64,000 nucleotides of DNA, taken from assembly GCA_963734055.1 (NCBI GenBank), contig CAVTFQ010000010.1, positions 62,001-126,000 of the forward strand. The letters run 5' to 3'. The DNA is from CAIWHR01 sp963734055. Lineage in GTDB: Bacteria; Pseudomonadota; Gammaproteobacteria; Burkholderiales; Casimicrobiaceae. Positions 8,131 through 18,100 of this stretch are shown piece after piece. Both the position numbers and the translations under genes were made by a program. The stretch's first letter is position 1, and each line of letters starts with the position of its first letter. A model generated the notes under the pieces. It saw nothing but the letters and a program-made list of their open reading frames with translations. It had not been told where the DNA came from and made no database searches.

Positions 8131-8328
8131 TTAGCGCCACGGCGTGAACGCCTCGCCGATCGGCCGGCGCATCTCGGGCTCGCCGATGATCTGCCACTCG
8201 CCGTAGCGCTCCGCGATAACGCTCCGCTCGGCGACGTAGCGCGCGCGAACCCACTTGCCCGACACCGGATCGCGGAACCGGAGCGGGAACAGGATCAGGA
8301 TCGGTGGCGAGTGCAACGGGCCGGGCAT
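8131..8328 (-). CDS. Small conserved hypothetical protein
   Basis: A 65-residue frame from ATG 8328 to TAA. The core RFRDPVSGKWVRARYVAE, followed by ERYGEWQIIGEPEIR-like and FTPWR segments, resembles short uncharacterised proteins I associate with Burkholderiales genomes. No transmembrane or catalytic motif is visible. It precedes the frameshifted membrane protein on the same strand. Function unknown. Confidence 0.6.
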   Translation of the reverse strand: MPGPLHSPPILILFPLRFRDPVSGKWVRARYVAERSVIAERYGEWQIIGEPEMRRPIGEAFTPWR

Positions 8329-8511
8329 GCGACGATGTTACTGTCGAAACAAAACGTCGGCCTTGTTTACAGTGTACAGGCCAGAATGACGCGAGCGTGC
8401 ACTAAGGGGTTGAATAAAATAGCTTTACCTATTATGGCGCGCGAATTGCGTACAACGTGATTTACTCCGTGGCCGAAGAGCCATAGGCACGTCATTTCGA
8501 GGGAGAGAACG

Positions 8512-9132
8512 ATGCCGATAAAGTCATCAGCGCGGCGGACATTTTTGGTTGCATGCATCTTTGTTTCGCTCCAGATCTCCGCGCCCGCGGGCGCCGCGCC
8601 ACAGCATTACGTTATCGACTTCACGACCTCGTCCGGATCGCCGTCACCTACGTCGGGCAGTTTTGATTATGATTTAGCTAGCCCCGCGTTTTCTGACTTT
8701 ATTGTGGAATGGAACGGATTCACGTTGGATCTCACGGCCTCGGCAAACAACCCTTTCGAATCGGAGGTCGTGTTTTCTCCGGCATGCGGATCGGGAGCTC
8801 AGTTGACGGCGGCACTGCTGTTTAGAAGTCCATGTATGGAAAGCGTCGGGGACAGCTTCGGATGGCGTGCGAGCGAAGGTGAAACCGCCATCACACACAT
8901 AATCTCAGCAGGCATCGCGTTCTCCGCGGTGGACTTCGACATCAATCCGAATGCACTCCTCCAGATAATCGGAACGGTTGGAGGCGGAGATCCGGACGAA
9001 CTCACATTCGAAGTAGCCGGCGCAGGCGGCATGTGGACGATCCGGTCACCAAGCAGCGTGCCCGAACCGGCCACTCTCGCGCTGCTCGGCCTCGGCCTCG
9101 CCGGTCTAGGCTTTTCGCGCCGCAAGCAGTGA
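8512..9132 (+). CDS. PEP-CTERM sorting domain protein
   Basis: A 206-residue exported protein. Residues 1-28 form a Sec signal peptide (hydrophobic core FLVACIFVSLQI, cleavage near AGAA). The body is beta-rich and unrecognised. The C-terminus is a textbook PEP-CTERM signal: VPEPATL, a hydrophobic helix (ALLGLGLAGLGF), then the basic tail SRRKQ. Such proteins are cleaved and anchored by an exosortase and are tied to exopolysaccharide production; no exosortase gene is in the window. A GGGAGAG ribosome site precedes ATG 8512. Two cysteines (about 92 and 108) could form a disulfide. Confidence 0.93.
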   Translation: MPIKSSARRTFLVACIFVSLQISAPAGAAPQHYVIDFTTSSGSPSPTSGSFDYDLASPAFSDFIVEWNGFTLDLTASANNPFESEVVFSPACGSGAQLTAALLFRSPCMESVGDSFGWRASEGETAITHIISAGIAFSAVDFDINPNALLQIIGTVGGGDPDELTFEVAGAGGMWTIRSPSSVPEPATLALLGLGLAGLGFSRRKQ

Positions 9133-9137
9133 AAGAA

Positions 9138-9165
9138 GCGCCGCGACCCTTGCGAGCCGCGGCGC
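9138..9165 (+). terminator. GC hairpin after the PEP-CTERM gene
   Basis: GCGCCGCG and CGCGGCGC form a perfect 8-bp stem starting 6 bp after the stop codon, with a 12-nt loop. The position fits a terminator, but there is no U-tract. Confidence 0.4.
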
Positions 9166-9382
9166 AGCGCTGAAGCACCTCGATCGTTGAGCCGCTTTCC
9201 ACACGGCGCCGAGATCCGTCAGCCACGGCTTTGGGTTGATGGCCTTCACCCGTTGGACTCCATCAGTCAGGTATGACACCGACCGCGCAGATCAACGCGG
9301 GAGAGACTTCTGGAGCCAACGAATCGGAGCATGTCAGGAATTTTGTCTGTGAGGCATACCATGTCGTCTGAAAGGAGACCGT

Positions 9383-9466
9383 ATGCCGAAGCCAGTATTC
9401 CCCACCGTGGTGGCCTCCTGGCGCTGCGCTTGGTCGAACGTGATTCCGTTCTTCGCCTTCCCGCCG
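9383..9466 (+). mobile_element. IS256-family (Mutator) transposase remnant
   Basis: ATG 9383 with ribosome site AAAGGAG reads MPKPVFPTVVASWRCAWSNV then IPFFAFPP. The block WxxAWxxVIPFFAFPP is the hallmark of the C-terminal half of IS256-type DDE transposases, where it precedes RxxIYTTNAIE. Here a start codon sits almost directly before it and the reading frame degrades after FAFPP, so most of the gene has been deleted. The segment 9260-9382 may be the left end of the same element, but no terminal repeat could be confirmed. Confidence 0.6.
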
Positions 9467-9528
9467 GACGGCGACGTTCGATCTCACCGCCCGTGCGCGC
9501 GCGAACTGGATATAGCAAGGGAGAGCGA

Positions 9529-10112
9529 CTAGCGAGGAGTGACCGGCAACGCGCTGAGCGCGCGAAACCATTCGAGCGCAGTGCGCAACGGTTCGGGGTT
9601 CACTTCGTGCGAGCCCGGAAAGTATTCGATGCGCACATTCCTGAATCCGGCCCGCTTCAGCGTCGCGACGACATCTTCATGATTGGTGCGCGTGGCTATC
9701 TGGTCTCTTTCTCCGGAAAGAAGGAATATCGGTGTCCGCTTGAACGCCCCGTTCATGACGTTAAGCAGCATCGCTGCTTCGACCAGCGTGTCCTGATTGA
9801 TGCCGGCCTGATAGACCCCCGATAACCCTGCGCCCTTGACTCGCAAAGGCCGCGGCGAGCCAGCCGGACACCTTGGCGCCGCCGGAAAACCCTCCGAAGG
9901 CAAGCACGCTGTTGCCTGCCCCCGGCCATTGCAGCGCGGCGACGCCAAGCGCTGCCGTATTGAGCGCGAGGCGCATCGCCACGCCGTCCTGCTCGACTGG
10001 AATATCTTCCGCGGGATCGGCCGCTACCACGACCAGCCGACGTCGGGCCTGGCGCCGCGATCGCGACGACCGCGATTCCTGACGCGAACAGCAGCGCGAG
10101 CAAACGATTCAT
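9529..10112 (-). pseudogene. Exported alpha/beta-hydrolase with two frameshifts
   Basis: Pieces of one protein lie in three frames. ATG 10112 starts MNRLLALLFASGIAVVAIAA, a signal peptide. A second frame (to about 9830) reads VAMRLALNTAALGVAALQWP and LAFGGFSGGAKVSGWLAAAF, with nucleophile elbow GFSGG. A third frame reads GVYQAGINQDTLVEAA, then TPIFLLSGERDQIATRTNHE and YFPGSHEVNPEPLRTALEWF, holding the likely catalytic Asp and His, and stops at TAG 9529. The order matches a small alpha/beta-hydrolase of the PHB-depolymerase-like type. Two indels, near 10030-10060 and 9830-9850, break it. Confidence 0.7.
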
Positions 10113-10405
10113 GGCGAGGCATCCACTAAGCCGTCGTGGCGGCGAGGGCACGATGAACGCTGACCAAGCAAGCTCAGAACTCCCCCAAAACGATCCCATT
10201 GGAAAGGCCCACGCCTTTGTTACTCAACATGTAGATGAGCGACGAGCCATTGAAGACGAACACTGTAGCGCCGATTCCGTCGAATACGCATTGTCGACGA
10301 ACACTCTTGTGGTACCGCCAAAGACCGGAAAACGCATCGACCCCCCGCGCGGTTGCGACGCTTCGGCCTGCCGATGCACGCGACAGCGCCGCAAACGGCG
10401 TGGCA
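10113..10405. other. Stretch with no supported gene
   Basis: A minus-strand 80-codon frame (10416 to 10174) covers most of this stretch, but its sequence has no coding bias, ribosome site or recognisable domain, and composition here is less GC-biased than in neighbouring genes. I take it as debris of the eroded region. Confidence 0.4.
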
Positions 10406-10747
10406 CTAACCCGCATCGTCCGACCGCTGGTAGCGCGGAAGGTCGATCAACGCGGACGTTGTGGTGCCGTCGCTCGTGCAGCTGTAGAGGTACCCACGCC
10501 CGCCCTGCTTGACGTTGATGCGGACATGATCGGTATTCTTGTAGCTGCCCGGTCCGACCGACACGATGACCCAAACCGTGTCGCCGCCGCGGATGAGATT
10601 CATGACATCGGACGACCACGTGGGCTCGCCGTGCGAAACGGCGAATTCGCCTTCGCGATCTCCTCGGACGATCTTGTGCAGCTGGACCTCGTCGATCGCG
10701 GCGAGATTGGCGTTCCAATGGATCGCGCTGATGCCGTATTGGCTCAT
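10406..10747 (-). CDS. DUF3892 domain protein
   Basis: A 113-residue protein. ATG 10747 is chosen because a GGAGG ribosome site lies 8 bp upstream and because the DUF3892 domain begins at once: YGISAIHWN, AIDEVQLHKI, then VMNLIRGGDTVWVIV and a final SALIDLPRYQR. The family is small, soluble and of unknown function. It is the only intact gene between the hydrolase remnant and the DUF1254 gene. The 200 bp upstream of it (10748-10947) hold no gene. Confidence 0.8.
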   Translation of the reverse strand: MSQYGISAIHWNANLAAIDEVQLHKIVRGDREGEFAVSHGEPTWSSDVMNLIRGGDTVWVIVSVGPGSYKNTDHVRINVKQGGRGYLYSCTSDGTTTSALIDLPRYQRSDDAG

Positions 10748-10947
10748 CCCGTCCCTCCGAGCGATGGTTGTTGGGCGCGTCAACCGGGGTTGGACCTTTG
10801 GCCCGCTGCTTGCGAAGGCGGTCGTTCGTGATGATAGCCGTCCGGAGCGAGCACCCTACCGCGCGAAAACCGTTCGTTGCCCGGCCCACTTCGCGACGGG
10901 GATCGCGCGGTAGATCCCCCGGCGCCCGCGGCGAGCCCCCGCGGCGA

Positions 10948-12360
10948 TCAGGGCAGACGGTTCGGGTACGCGGGCTTCCAGGTGCCGTCGACGGCGGCTT
11001 GCTTCGGCCCGTAGAGCCGTAGCGTCAGCGAAAAGCCGGCGTCGGGAGACGGCAGCCAGTTCGATTCCAGCTCGGGGCCCGGCGTTTCGCGCTGGATCGC
11101 GATCTCGAGCGAGCCGTCCGCATTCTTCTTCAGGCCCGCCATCCGGCTGTCGATCACGTAGCGATTCACGGGATTCTCGCGGTAGCGCACGTCCGGCACG
11201 CTGATCATCTCGAGCGACCAGAACCCGTCGACGGGCGGCAGCTGGCCCGCCGGGAACACGAGGCGGTACTTCGCGCCCTTCTCGTACGGATCTCCTCCGC
11301 CGTCGCCCGTGATCGGCAGCTCGATGATCTCGCTCTTCGCGACGCGATGGAGGTCGAATCCCGCGCTGATCGCGCGTTTCATCGTGTCGCCTCCGAACGC
11401 CTCGCGGGTGCCGACCGGGTCGACCGCGCCGCGGGCGTCGGCCATCGCCTTCTCGAGCCTGTTGCGGGCATCGGTCACGCCGGCATCGATGGCTGCGACC
11501 ACGCCGCTGTCCATCTTCGCGGGATCCCAGGGTTTGCCTGCGACCATGCCGATGCCGGCGTAGCGCTTGAACGCAACCTGCTCGGCCGCGTCGAGCCGAA
11601 CGAACGGCAACAGCGCATTCACGTAGCCGATGAACGCCCCCGAGTCGGCCTTCGCATCGTCCCACGCGGGAACGGTGAGCGGCGGCGCCGGCTTCGGCGC
11701 GGCGGTCTTCGCGAACCGGGACAGCGGCACGATGCGGAACTGCTGCGCGAGTTCGGCGACGCTCGCGGCGTCGCCCGGGACCGCGGCCGCCGTGCGGCCG
11801 GTGACCCCGACGAGCGAAGTGTCGGCGCGGAGGAGCTTGCCGATGCCGCGCGGCTGTGCGCCTTTCCAGCCCGGTCCGGCGACCAGCACGTTGACGGGCT
11901 TGCCATCGCCCGTCTTGGCGTCGACGTGCAGCAGGTTTTGCCCCCAGAGATCGTAGAGCTGCACCACGACGAAGCGTCCTGCGGGGATGGCCGGCAGCTG
12001 CAGCACCACGGGCTCGGCACGAAGGTCGAGCCAGGCCCATGAGTAAGGCGCGTCGAAGCTCTTGCGCCGGACCGAGGCGTCCTTCGGCGAGGGCAGGCCG
12101 TCCTGGTGGCGAAACGCGTTGAACTTGCCGAGATAATCGGGGGACTCCGCGCTGTTCATTTGCCGATCCAGCTCGCGTGCGGTCAGCAGCAGCGGATAGG
12201 TCTGGAGATAGGCGTCGGCGGCGATGTTCTTGGCGTCGGCGGCAGAGGCCATCGGCACGCCCTTGTCGGCGGCTTTCGTTCGCTGGGCCAGCGCGGCGGG
12301 GGCGGCCATGGCGACCACCAGCATGACGACGGCAAGCGGCTTCTCGAGGATCGTGATCAC
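10948..12360 (-). CDS. DUF1254/DUF1214 exported protein
   Basis: A 470-residue periplasmic protein. Residues 1-25 form a signal peptide ending in PAALAQ. The DUF1254 part follows (AYLQTYPLLLTARELDRQMN, then FVVVQLYDLWGQNLLHVDAK), and the C-terminal DUF1214 part contains FWSLEMISVPDVRYRENPVN, with NRYVIDSR and the ending GTWKPAYPNRLP. These proteins are widespread and uncharacterised, sometimes annotated as membrane-associated. It lies 73 bp downstream of mgtA on the same strand, separated from it by a hairpin, so it may be transcribed independently. Confidence 0.9.
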   Translation of the reverse strand: MITILEKPLAVVMLVVAMAAPAALAQRTKAADKGVPMASAADAKNIAADAYLQTYPLLLTARELDRQMNSAESPDYLGKFNAFRHQDGLPSPKDASVRRKSFDAPYSWAWLDLRAEPVVLQLPAIPAGRFVVVQLYDLWGQNLLHVDAKTGDGKPVNVLVAGPGWKGAQPRGIGKLLRADTSLVGVTGRTAAAVPGDAASVAELAQQFRIVPLSRFAKTAAPKPAPPLTVPAWDDAKADSGAFIGYVNALLPFVRLDAAEQVAFKRYAGIGMVAGKPWDPAKMDSGVVAAIDAGVTDARNRLEKAMADARGAVDPVGTREAFGGDTMKRAISAGFDLHRVAKSEIIELPITGDGGGDPYEKGAKYRLVFPAGQLPPVDGFWSLEMISVPDVRYRENPVNRYVIDSRMAGLKKNADGSLEIAIQRETPGPELESNWLPSPDAGFSLTLRLYGPKQAAVDGTWKPAYPNRLP

Positions 12361-12371
12361 GGGCGATTTCT

Positions 12372-12393
12372 GCGGGCGTACGAAAACGCCCGC
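12372..12393 (-). terminator. Hairpin between mgtA and the DUF1254 gene
   Basis: GCGGGCGT and ACGCCCGC form a perfect 8-bp stem with a 6-nt loop, 41 bp beyond the mgtA stop codon. No T-run follows, so it could be a terminator or a structure in the DUF1254 leader, which begins 12 bp further on. Confidence 0.4.
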
Positions 12394-12433
12394 TAGGATA
12401 CGGGAAGTTGCGACCGAGCGGGAATCCGGCCGG

Positions 12434-15097
12434 TCACTCGAGCCGGAAGCGCCCGACGGCCCACGCCTTGACGAGCTGGGTCGTCACAAGATAGGCAACC
12501 ACGATCGCGGCCAGCGCCGGCCAGAACGCCGGCGGCGGAGGCGCGAGGCCGAGGCCCCCGGCGAGCGGCGAGAACGGCAGTGCGATCCCGATCGCGCAGA
12601 CCGCAAGCGTCATCGCGACCAGCATGCGACTCGGCCAGCTCTCGAGAAACGGCGTCCGGTTGGTGCGAATGACGTGCACGACGAGCGTCTGCGACACGAG
12701 CGACTCGACGAACCACCCGGTCTGAAACACGGCCGGATTGGCGAGCGCGCCGAAGCCCCACGCGAGCGCGGCGAACGTGACGTAGTCGAATAGCGACGAG
12801 ACCGGCCCGAGACACATCATGTACCGCCCGATGCCGCTCACGTCCCAGCGGCGCGGAACAGCGAGGTAATCCGAGTCGACGCTGTCCGTGGCCACCGCGG
12901 TCTGCGAAACGTCGTAGAGCAGGTTGTTCACCAGGATCTGCACCGGAGCCATCGGCAGGAAGGGCAAGAGCGCCGAGGCGCCGATCATGCTGAACACGTT
13001 GCCGAAGTTGGAGCTGCCCGCCATCCGGAGGTACTTGGTCACGTTGGCGAAGACGCGGCGTCCTTCGACGACGCCTTCCCGGAGCACCGCGAGGCTGTTC
13101 TCGAGCAGGATGATGTCCGCCGATCCCTTGGCGACGTCGACGGCCGAATCCACCGAAATGCCGACGTCGGCCGCCTTGAGCGCGGGACCGTCGTTGATGC
13201 CGTCGCCGAGATAGCCGACCACGTGCCCGCGCTCGCGCAGCGCGCGGATCACCCGGGCCTTCTGCTGCGGCGATGTCTTGGCGAAGATCGTCACGCCGTC
13301 GACGCGGTCTGCGAGGGCGGCATCCGACAGCGCGTCGATCTCGCTCCCGAGCAGGACGCCCGCCGGAGGCAGCCCGACCTGCCGGCACACGTGACCGCAG
13401 ACGAGCTCGTTGTCGCCGGTCACCACCTTCACGGTCACTCCACTCCCGCGCAGCATCTCGAGCGCCGGGGCGGCGGACTCCTTGGGCGGATCCAGGAACG
13501 CGATGTATCCCAGCAGAACCAGTTCCGTTTCGTCGGCGGCGCCGTAGGTCGCGGGCCCCGGGGGCACCTCCTTGTAGGCGACCGCGACCACGCGGAAGCC
13601 CTCCTCGTTGAGCTCGCGCGTCACGGAGTGCAGGTCGCCGACGTGCCCGGCCTCGAACGGCACCACCCGGCCGTCGCCTTCCGCGCGCGTGCAGGCGCCG
13701 CTGACCTCCTCGACCGCCCCCTTGCAGATCAGGAAGTGCGACGTGCCATCGGCCGTCTCGACGACCACCGACATCCGCCTTCGCTCGAAGTCGAAAGGTA
13801 TTTCGTCGACCTTCCGGAATCCCGCGCCCGTCCTGATGTGCTCGTGCAGCTCGGCGTGCGTCAGCACCGCGTCGTCGAGCAGGTTGCGCGTGCCGGACTG
13901 GAAGAAGCTCGTCAGGCAGGCGAACTCGAGCACGCGCCTCGATTCACGCCCCGCGACGTCGACGTGCCGCTCGAGCAGGACGCGATTCTGGGTGAGCGTG
14001 CCCGTCTTGTCGGTCGCGAGCACGTCCATCGCGCCGAAGTTCTGGATCGACCCGAGCCGTTTCACGATCACTCGCTTGCCCGCCATCGCGAGCGCGCCCT
14101 TCGCGAGATTGATGGTGACCACCATCGGCAGCAGCTCGGGGGTCATGCCGACGGCGACCGCGACGGCGAACAGGAGCGCCTCGAGCCAGTCGCCCTTGGT
14201 CAATCCATTGATCAGGAGCACCGCCGGCACCATCACCATCATCAGGCGGACGATGAGCCACAGGTAGTTGCGCATGCCGAGATCGAAGCTCGTCGGTGCG
14301 CGGCTCGCGCCGACCGCGTGCGCGAGCCGGCCGAAATGGGTTCGCGTACCGGTGGCGAGCACCACCGCGGTCCCGGTGCCGCTGCGGACGTGGCTTCCCA
14401 TGAACGCGAGGTTGCGCTCGTCGAGCAGCGAGCCCGTCCCGTCGGCGATCCTGGGAACCTTCTCGACCGGCAGCGATTCGCCCGTCAGGGCGGACTGATC
14501 GACGAACAGGTCCTTCGCGGACAGCACGCGGACATCGGCCGGCACCAGATTGCCCGCGGACAGCAATACGACGTCGCCGGGAACGATGTGCAGCAGCGGC
14601 ACCGGCACCGGCTCACCCGGCGGCGGCGGCGTCAGATGCGGATGTCGGCGGCGCCGGAGCATGACCATGACGCGCACCATGGCCCGCAGGGCTTCGGCCG
14701 CCTTCGTCGAGCGGTACTCCTGGGCGAACGCGAACAGCGACGAGAGCAGCACGATGGCCACGATCACGATCGCCCCCTGGCGCGACCCCGTGAACCAGTT
14801 GACGACGGCAAGCGCTACCAGGAGCAGCGACAGCGGGTTCGCGAGCACCTGACCCAGGTGGCGCCACGCGTCGTAGGCGTGGTCCTCCACGATCGTGTTC
14901 GGGCCGACCTCGCGATAACGAAGCGCGACCTCGTGCAGGGCGAGACCCTCGATATCCGTGCCGAGTCGTGCCAGGAGCTCCGGCTCCGGCAGGCGCGCGA
15001 ACTCGCGCAGGGCGCGCTCCGCCGTCGCCGCATCCCCGACCGGAGGCCGAGGCCGGCGACGATGCAGCGGCAAACCGAAGAGGCGAAGCGCCGGCAT
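12434..15097 (-). CDS. mgtA: Mg2+-importing P-type ATPase MgtA/MgtB
   Basis: An 887-residue inner-membrane P3B-type ATPase importing Mg2+. Visible motifs are an N-terminal cation ATPase segment with two transmembrane helices (about 85-125), actuator loop LTGES (about 204-208), ion-pathway helix motif GMTPELLPM (about 317-325), phosphorylation site DKTGTLT (Asp about 362), hinge TGDN and GDGINDGPALKAADVG, and six C-terminal transmembrane helices (about 690-880). The length is typical of MgtA. An unusual Pro-rich insert (HPHLTPPPPGEPVPVP, about 152-167) lies in the actuator domain. No Mg2+-sensing leader is evident; only 55 bp separate it from the flavoprotein gene upstream, so co-transcription is possible. 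Confidence 0.95.
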   Translation of the reverse strand: MPALRLFGLPLHRRRPRPPVGDAATAERALREFARLPEPELLARLGTDIEGLALHEVALRYREVGPNTIVEDHAYDAWRHLGQVLANPLSLLLVALAVVNWFTGSRQGAIVIVAIVLLSSLFAFAQEYRSTKAAEALRAMVRVMVMLRRRRHPHLTPPPPGEPVPVPLLHIVPGDVVLLSAGNLVPADVRVLSAKDLFVDQSALTGESLPVEKVPRIADGTGSLLDERNLAFMGSHVRSGTGTAVVLATGTRTHFGRLAHAVGASRAPTSFDLGMRNYLWLIVRLMMVMVPAVLLINGLTKGDWLEALLFAVAVAVGMTPELLPMVVTINLAKGALAMAGKRVIVKRLGSIQNFGAMDVLATDKTGTLTQNRVLLERHVDVAGRESRRVLEFACLTSFFQSGTRNLLDDAVLTHAELHEHIRTGAGFRKVDEIPFDFERRRMSVVVETADGTSHFLICKGAVEEVSGACTRAEGDGRVVPFEAGHVGDLHSVTRELNEEGFRVVAVAYKEVPPGPATYGAADETELVLLGYIAFLDPPKESAAPALEMLRGSGVTVKVVTGDNELVCGHVCRQVGLPPAGVLLGSEIDALSDAALADRVDGVTIFAKTSPQQKARVIRALRERGHVVGYLGDGINDGPALKAADVGISVDSAVDVAKGSADIILLENSLAVLREGVVEGRRVFANVTKYLRMAGSSNFGNVFSMIGASALLPFLPMAPVQILVNNLLYDVSQTAVATDSVDSDYLAVPRRWDVSGIGRYMMCLGPVSSLFDYVTFAALAWGFGALANPAVFQTGWFVESLVSQTLVVHVIRTNRTPFLESWPSRMLVAMTLAVCAIGIALPFSPLAGGLGLAPPPPAFWPALAAIVVAYLVTTQLVKAWAVGRFRLE

Positions 15098-15152
15098 CGC
15101 CCGATGGTAACCGTGGAGTCCCCGGCAGATCCGGACGGCGGTTTGACGCAGG

Positions 15153-18100
15153 TCAGGCTTTGGTCGTCTCGGTCAGGCTCGAGAGCTCGCTCCGCACCGC
15201 CCGCACCGCCCCAAGGCAATGGGCGATCCACTGCGCGGTCAGCTTCTCCTGCACCGAATTCTGCGCGAGGCGCGCTGCCAACCCCGGAAAATCGACGCGG
15301 TCGAGCGGCTGGTCCTGGTTGAAGCACGAGAAGACGTAGGTCACCTTGCCGGTGGCCGGATCGCGCTGCGGCTGCAGGCACTGCGCGCAGATCTCCTTCA
15401 TCATGCACTGCATCGGCGAGTTGATCGACGCGAGGGCGCGGCGGACGCGCGGAAGGTGCGGCGCCAGCACCGTCTGGCGCGCCCGACCGACCGCCGCCAT
15501 CATCGCGTCGGAGCCGATCGCGATCAGCCGCTCGCAGTCGGCCAACGGCACGGGCTGCGTGCCAAGCTCGCCACAGGCATACGCGCGCATGGCTTCGACG
15601 ATGTTGCCCACGCACGCGCGATCCTGCGGGCGGGTGGGCTCGAACCCCGGCGCCTCGTCGCAGCACCAGACGACCGCATCGGCCGCGGCCTCGATGTCGG
15701 CGACCTTGTAGCGGTCCGCGCACCGCTTGTAGCCGGCGAAATAGAGGACCTTCGATCCGGCTGCGCGGAACGCCTGGCCAATCGAGAACAGCACCGCGTT
15801 GCCGAGGCCGCCGCCCGCGAGGACGACGGTCTCGCCGCTTTCGATCTCCGTTGGCGTGCCCGTGGGTCCCATCAGAATCACGCGCTCGCCTGGTTCGAGC
15901 TGCGCGCAGAGGTCCGACGAGCCGCCCATTTCCAGCACGATCGTCGACACGAGCCCGCGTTCGCGATCGACCCACGCGCCGGTGAGCGCGATCCCTTCCA
16001 TCGCGAGACGGGTGCCGGCCATGGTCGGCGCCAGCGCCTCGAAGTTCTGCAGCCGGTAGAACTGCCCGGGCCGGAAGCGGCGGGCCGCCGCGGGCGCATG
16101 CACGACGACCTCGACGATCGTCGGCGTGAGGCGCTCGACGCGGACGACCGTCGCGCGAAGCTCGCGCCCGAGCGCGGCCAGGAACGCCGCGTCATCGTGA
16201 GCGGACGCCGGTGCGATGCGCTCGAGCATCCGGGTCACGATCGGCGCACCCTGCTTCGCGCTGGCCATCGCCTTCACGACATTGCCTGCATACGACGGGT
16301 GCAGGTCGCCGAAGAAGCTGGTGGCGCGCCCGTCGGCGCGAATGTCGGTGAGCACCGCCGGCGTCGCCGGCTTCGCGAGCCCCCTGATCGGCGTCGCCGG
16401 CCCCCCGTGCTCATCGAGCAGCCGGAAGAACTTGCCGTCGAGATGAAAGTGCGCCGCGTCCTCGCGCGCGAGCACCGTGTTGGGCTGCGTTCCCGCGGCG
16501 ATCAGAATCGTGCGCGCCGGAAGCGTCATCCGGGCGTACTCGTGCCAGACGCCGTCGCCGTCGTTGTGCTGTTCCGACACCTCGAGCGCAGAGGCGCGTC
16601 CGTCGGCGTCCGTGTGGACGGCGAGCGGCGTCAGCCCCTCGGCAAACCGGATTCCCTCCTCGAGCGCCTTGCCGACCTCCTCGTGATTCAGCGTGTAGGC
16701 AGGGCTGTCGATCAGGCGGCGGCGATAGGCGATCGTGACGCCACCCCATGCCTGCAGCAGCTCGGCGACGCGTGCCGCCCGGCCTGCGCGCTTCGCGGCC
16801 GCGCGCTCGGCGCGGAGCGCGCGCGCGTGCGCGAGGAACTCGTGCGCGATCGCGCGTTCGTCCTCGGCCCACGCGCCTTCGACGGCCGCGGCGCCCCGCT
16901 CGGCCACCAACGTCTCGCAACGCGCGAGGAACTTCTCCACCTGCACCGGATAATAGGCGAGCGCCTCGGTGGCCGTGTCGATCGCGGTCAGTCCGCCTCC
17001 GATCACGATCACCGGCAGGCGCACCTGCATGTTGGCGAGCGAATCGGTCCTTGCGGCTCCGGTGAGCTGCAGCGCCATCAGGAAATCCGACGCGGTGCGA
17101 ACGCCGTTGACGAGCCCGTTCGGCAGCTCGAGCACCGTCGGCTTCCCGGCGCCGGCCGCGACGGCGACGTGGTCGAAGCCGAACGCGAAGGCACCCTCGG
17201 CGTCCAGCGTTCCGCCGAACCGCACGCCTCCGTGCAGCGCGAACCGCGAGCGTCGCTCGAGCAGGAGCCGGATCAGCTTCAGGAAGTTCTTGTCCCAGCG
17301 GACCGTGATGCCGTACTCGGCGACGCCGCCGAAGCCGGCCATCCGCCGCGCGTCGAGCGGCTCCGAGAGCGCCGCCACGTCGCGCACGGGCGCGAACGGC
17401 ACGCGCTCACCGTCGAGCGTGACGCCCGACAGCGCGGCCTCGAGCGGCTCGATCTTGAGGCCGTCGATGCCGACGACGGTGTGGCCGTCGTTCAGCAGGT
17501 GATGCGCGAGCGTGAAGCCCGCCGGGCCCATGCCGACGACCAGCACGCGCTTCCCGGACGCAGGCAAGGGCAGCGGGCGCCGCAGGTTCAGCGGGTTCCA
17601 GCGCGTGAGCAGGCTGTAGACCTCGAATCCCCACGGCAGCGCGAGGACGTCCTTCAGGATCCGCGTCTCCGCCTGCGGGACGTCGACCGGATCGGTCTTC
17701 TGGTAGATGCAGCTCTTCATGCAGTCGTTGCAGATCCGGTGGCCGGTGCCGGCCACCAGCGGATTGTCGACGCACATGATCGCGAGCGCGCCGACCGGCC
17801 ACCCTTCGGCGCGGAGCTTCTGGAACTCGGAGATCTTCTCTTCCAACGGGCAGCCGGCCAGCACGACGCCGAACGGGCTCCGCCGGAACGGAATCTCCTG
17901 CACGCGCCCGTCGGCGGGCTTCTTCTCGGGCAGGCCCCGCGCACACGAATCCTTGCCCTGCTCGTGGCACCAGATGCAATAGTGGGCCTCGCCGAGCGCC
18001 GCCGGCAGGTCCATGCCCGGGTCGGTCAGCGCGAAACCTTCGCGGCGGCGCAGGTGGTCGCCCGGATGCTTCCAGGCCGTGACGCCGTTGACATTCACGG

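Noticed and set aside
8485..8505. Possible sigma-54 promoter (AGGCAC-N5-TTCGA) before the PEP-CTERM gene
   Set aside because: The -12 element lacks the conserved GC and the -24 lacks T, so the match is too weak to call.
10174..10416. 80-codon minus-strand frame
   Set aside because: No ribosome site, no recognisable domain and composition unlike neighbouring genes.
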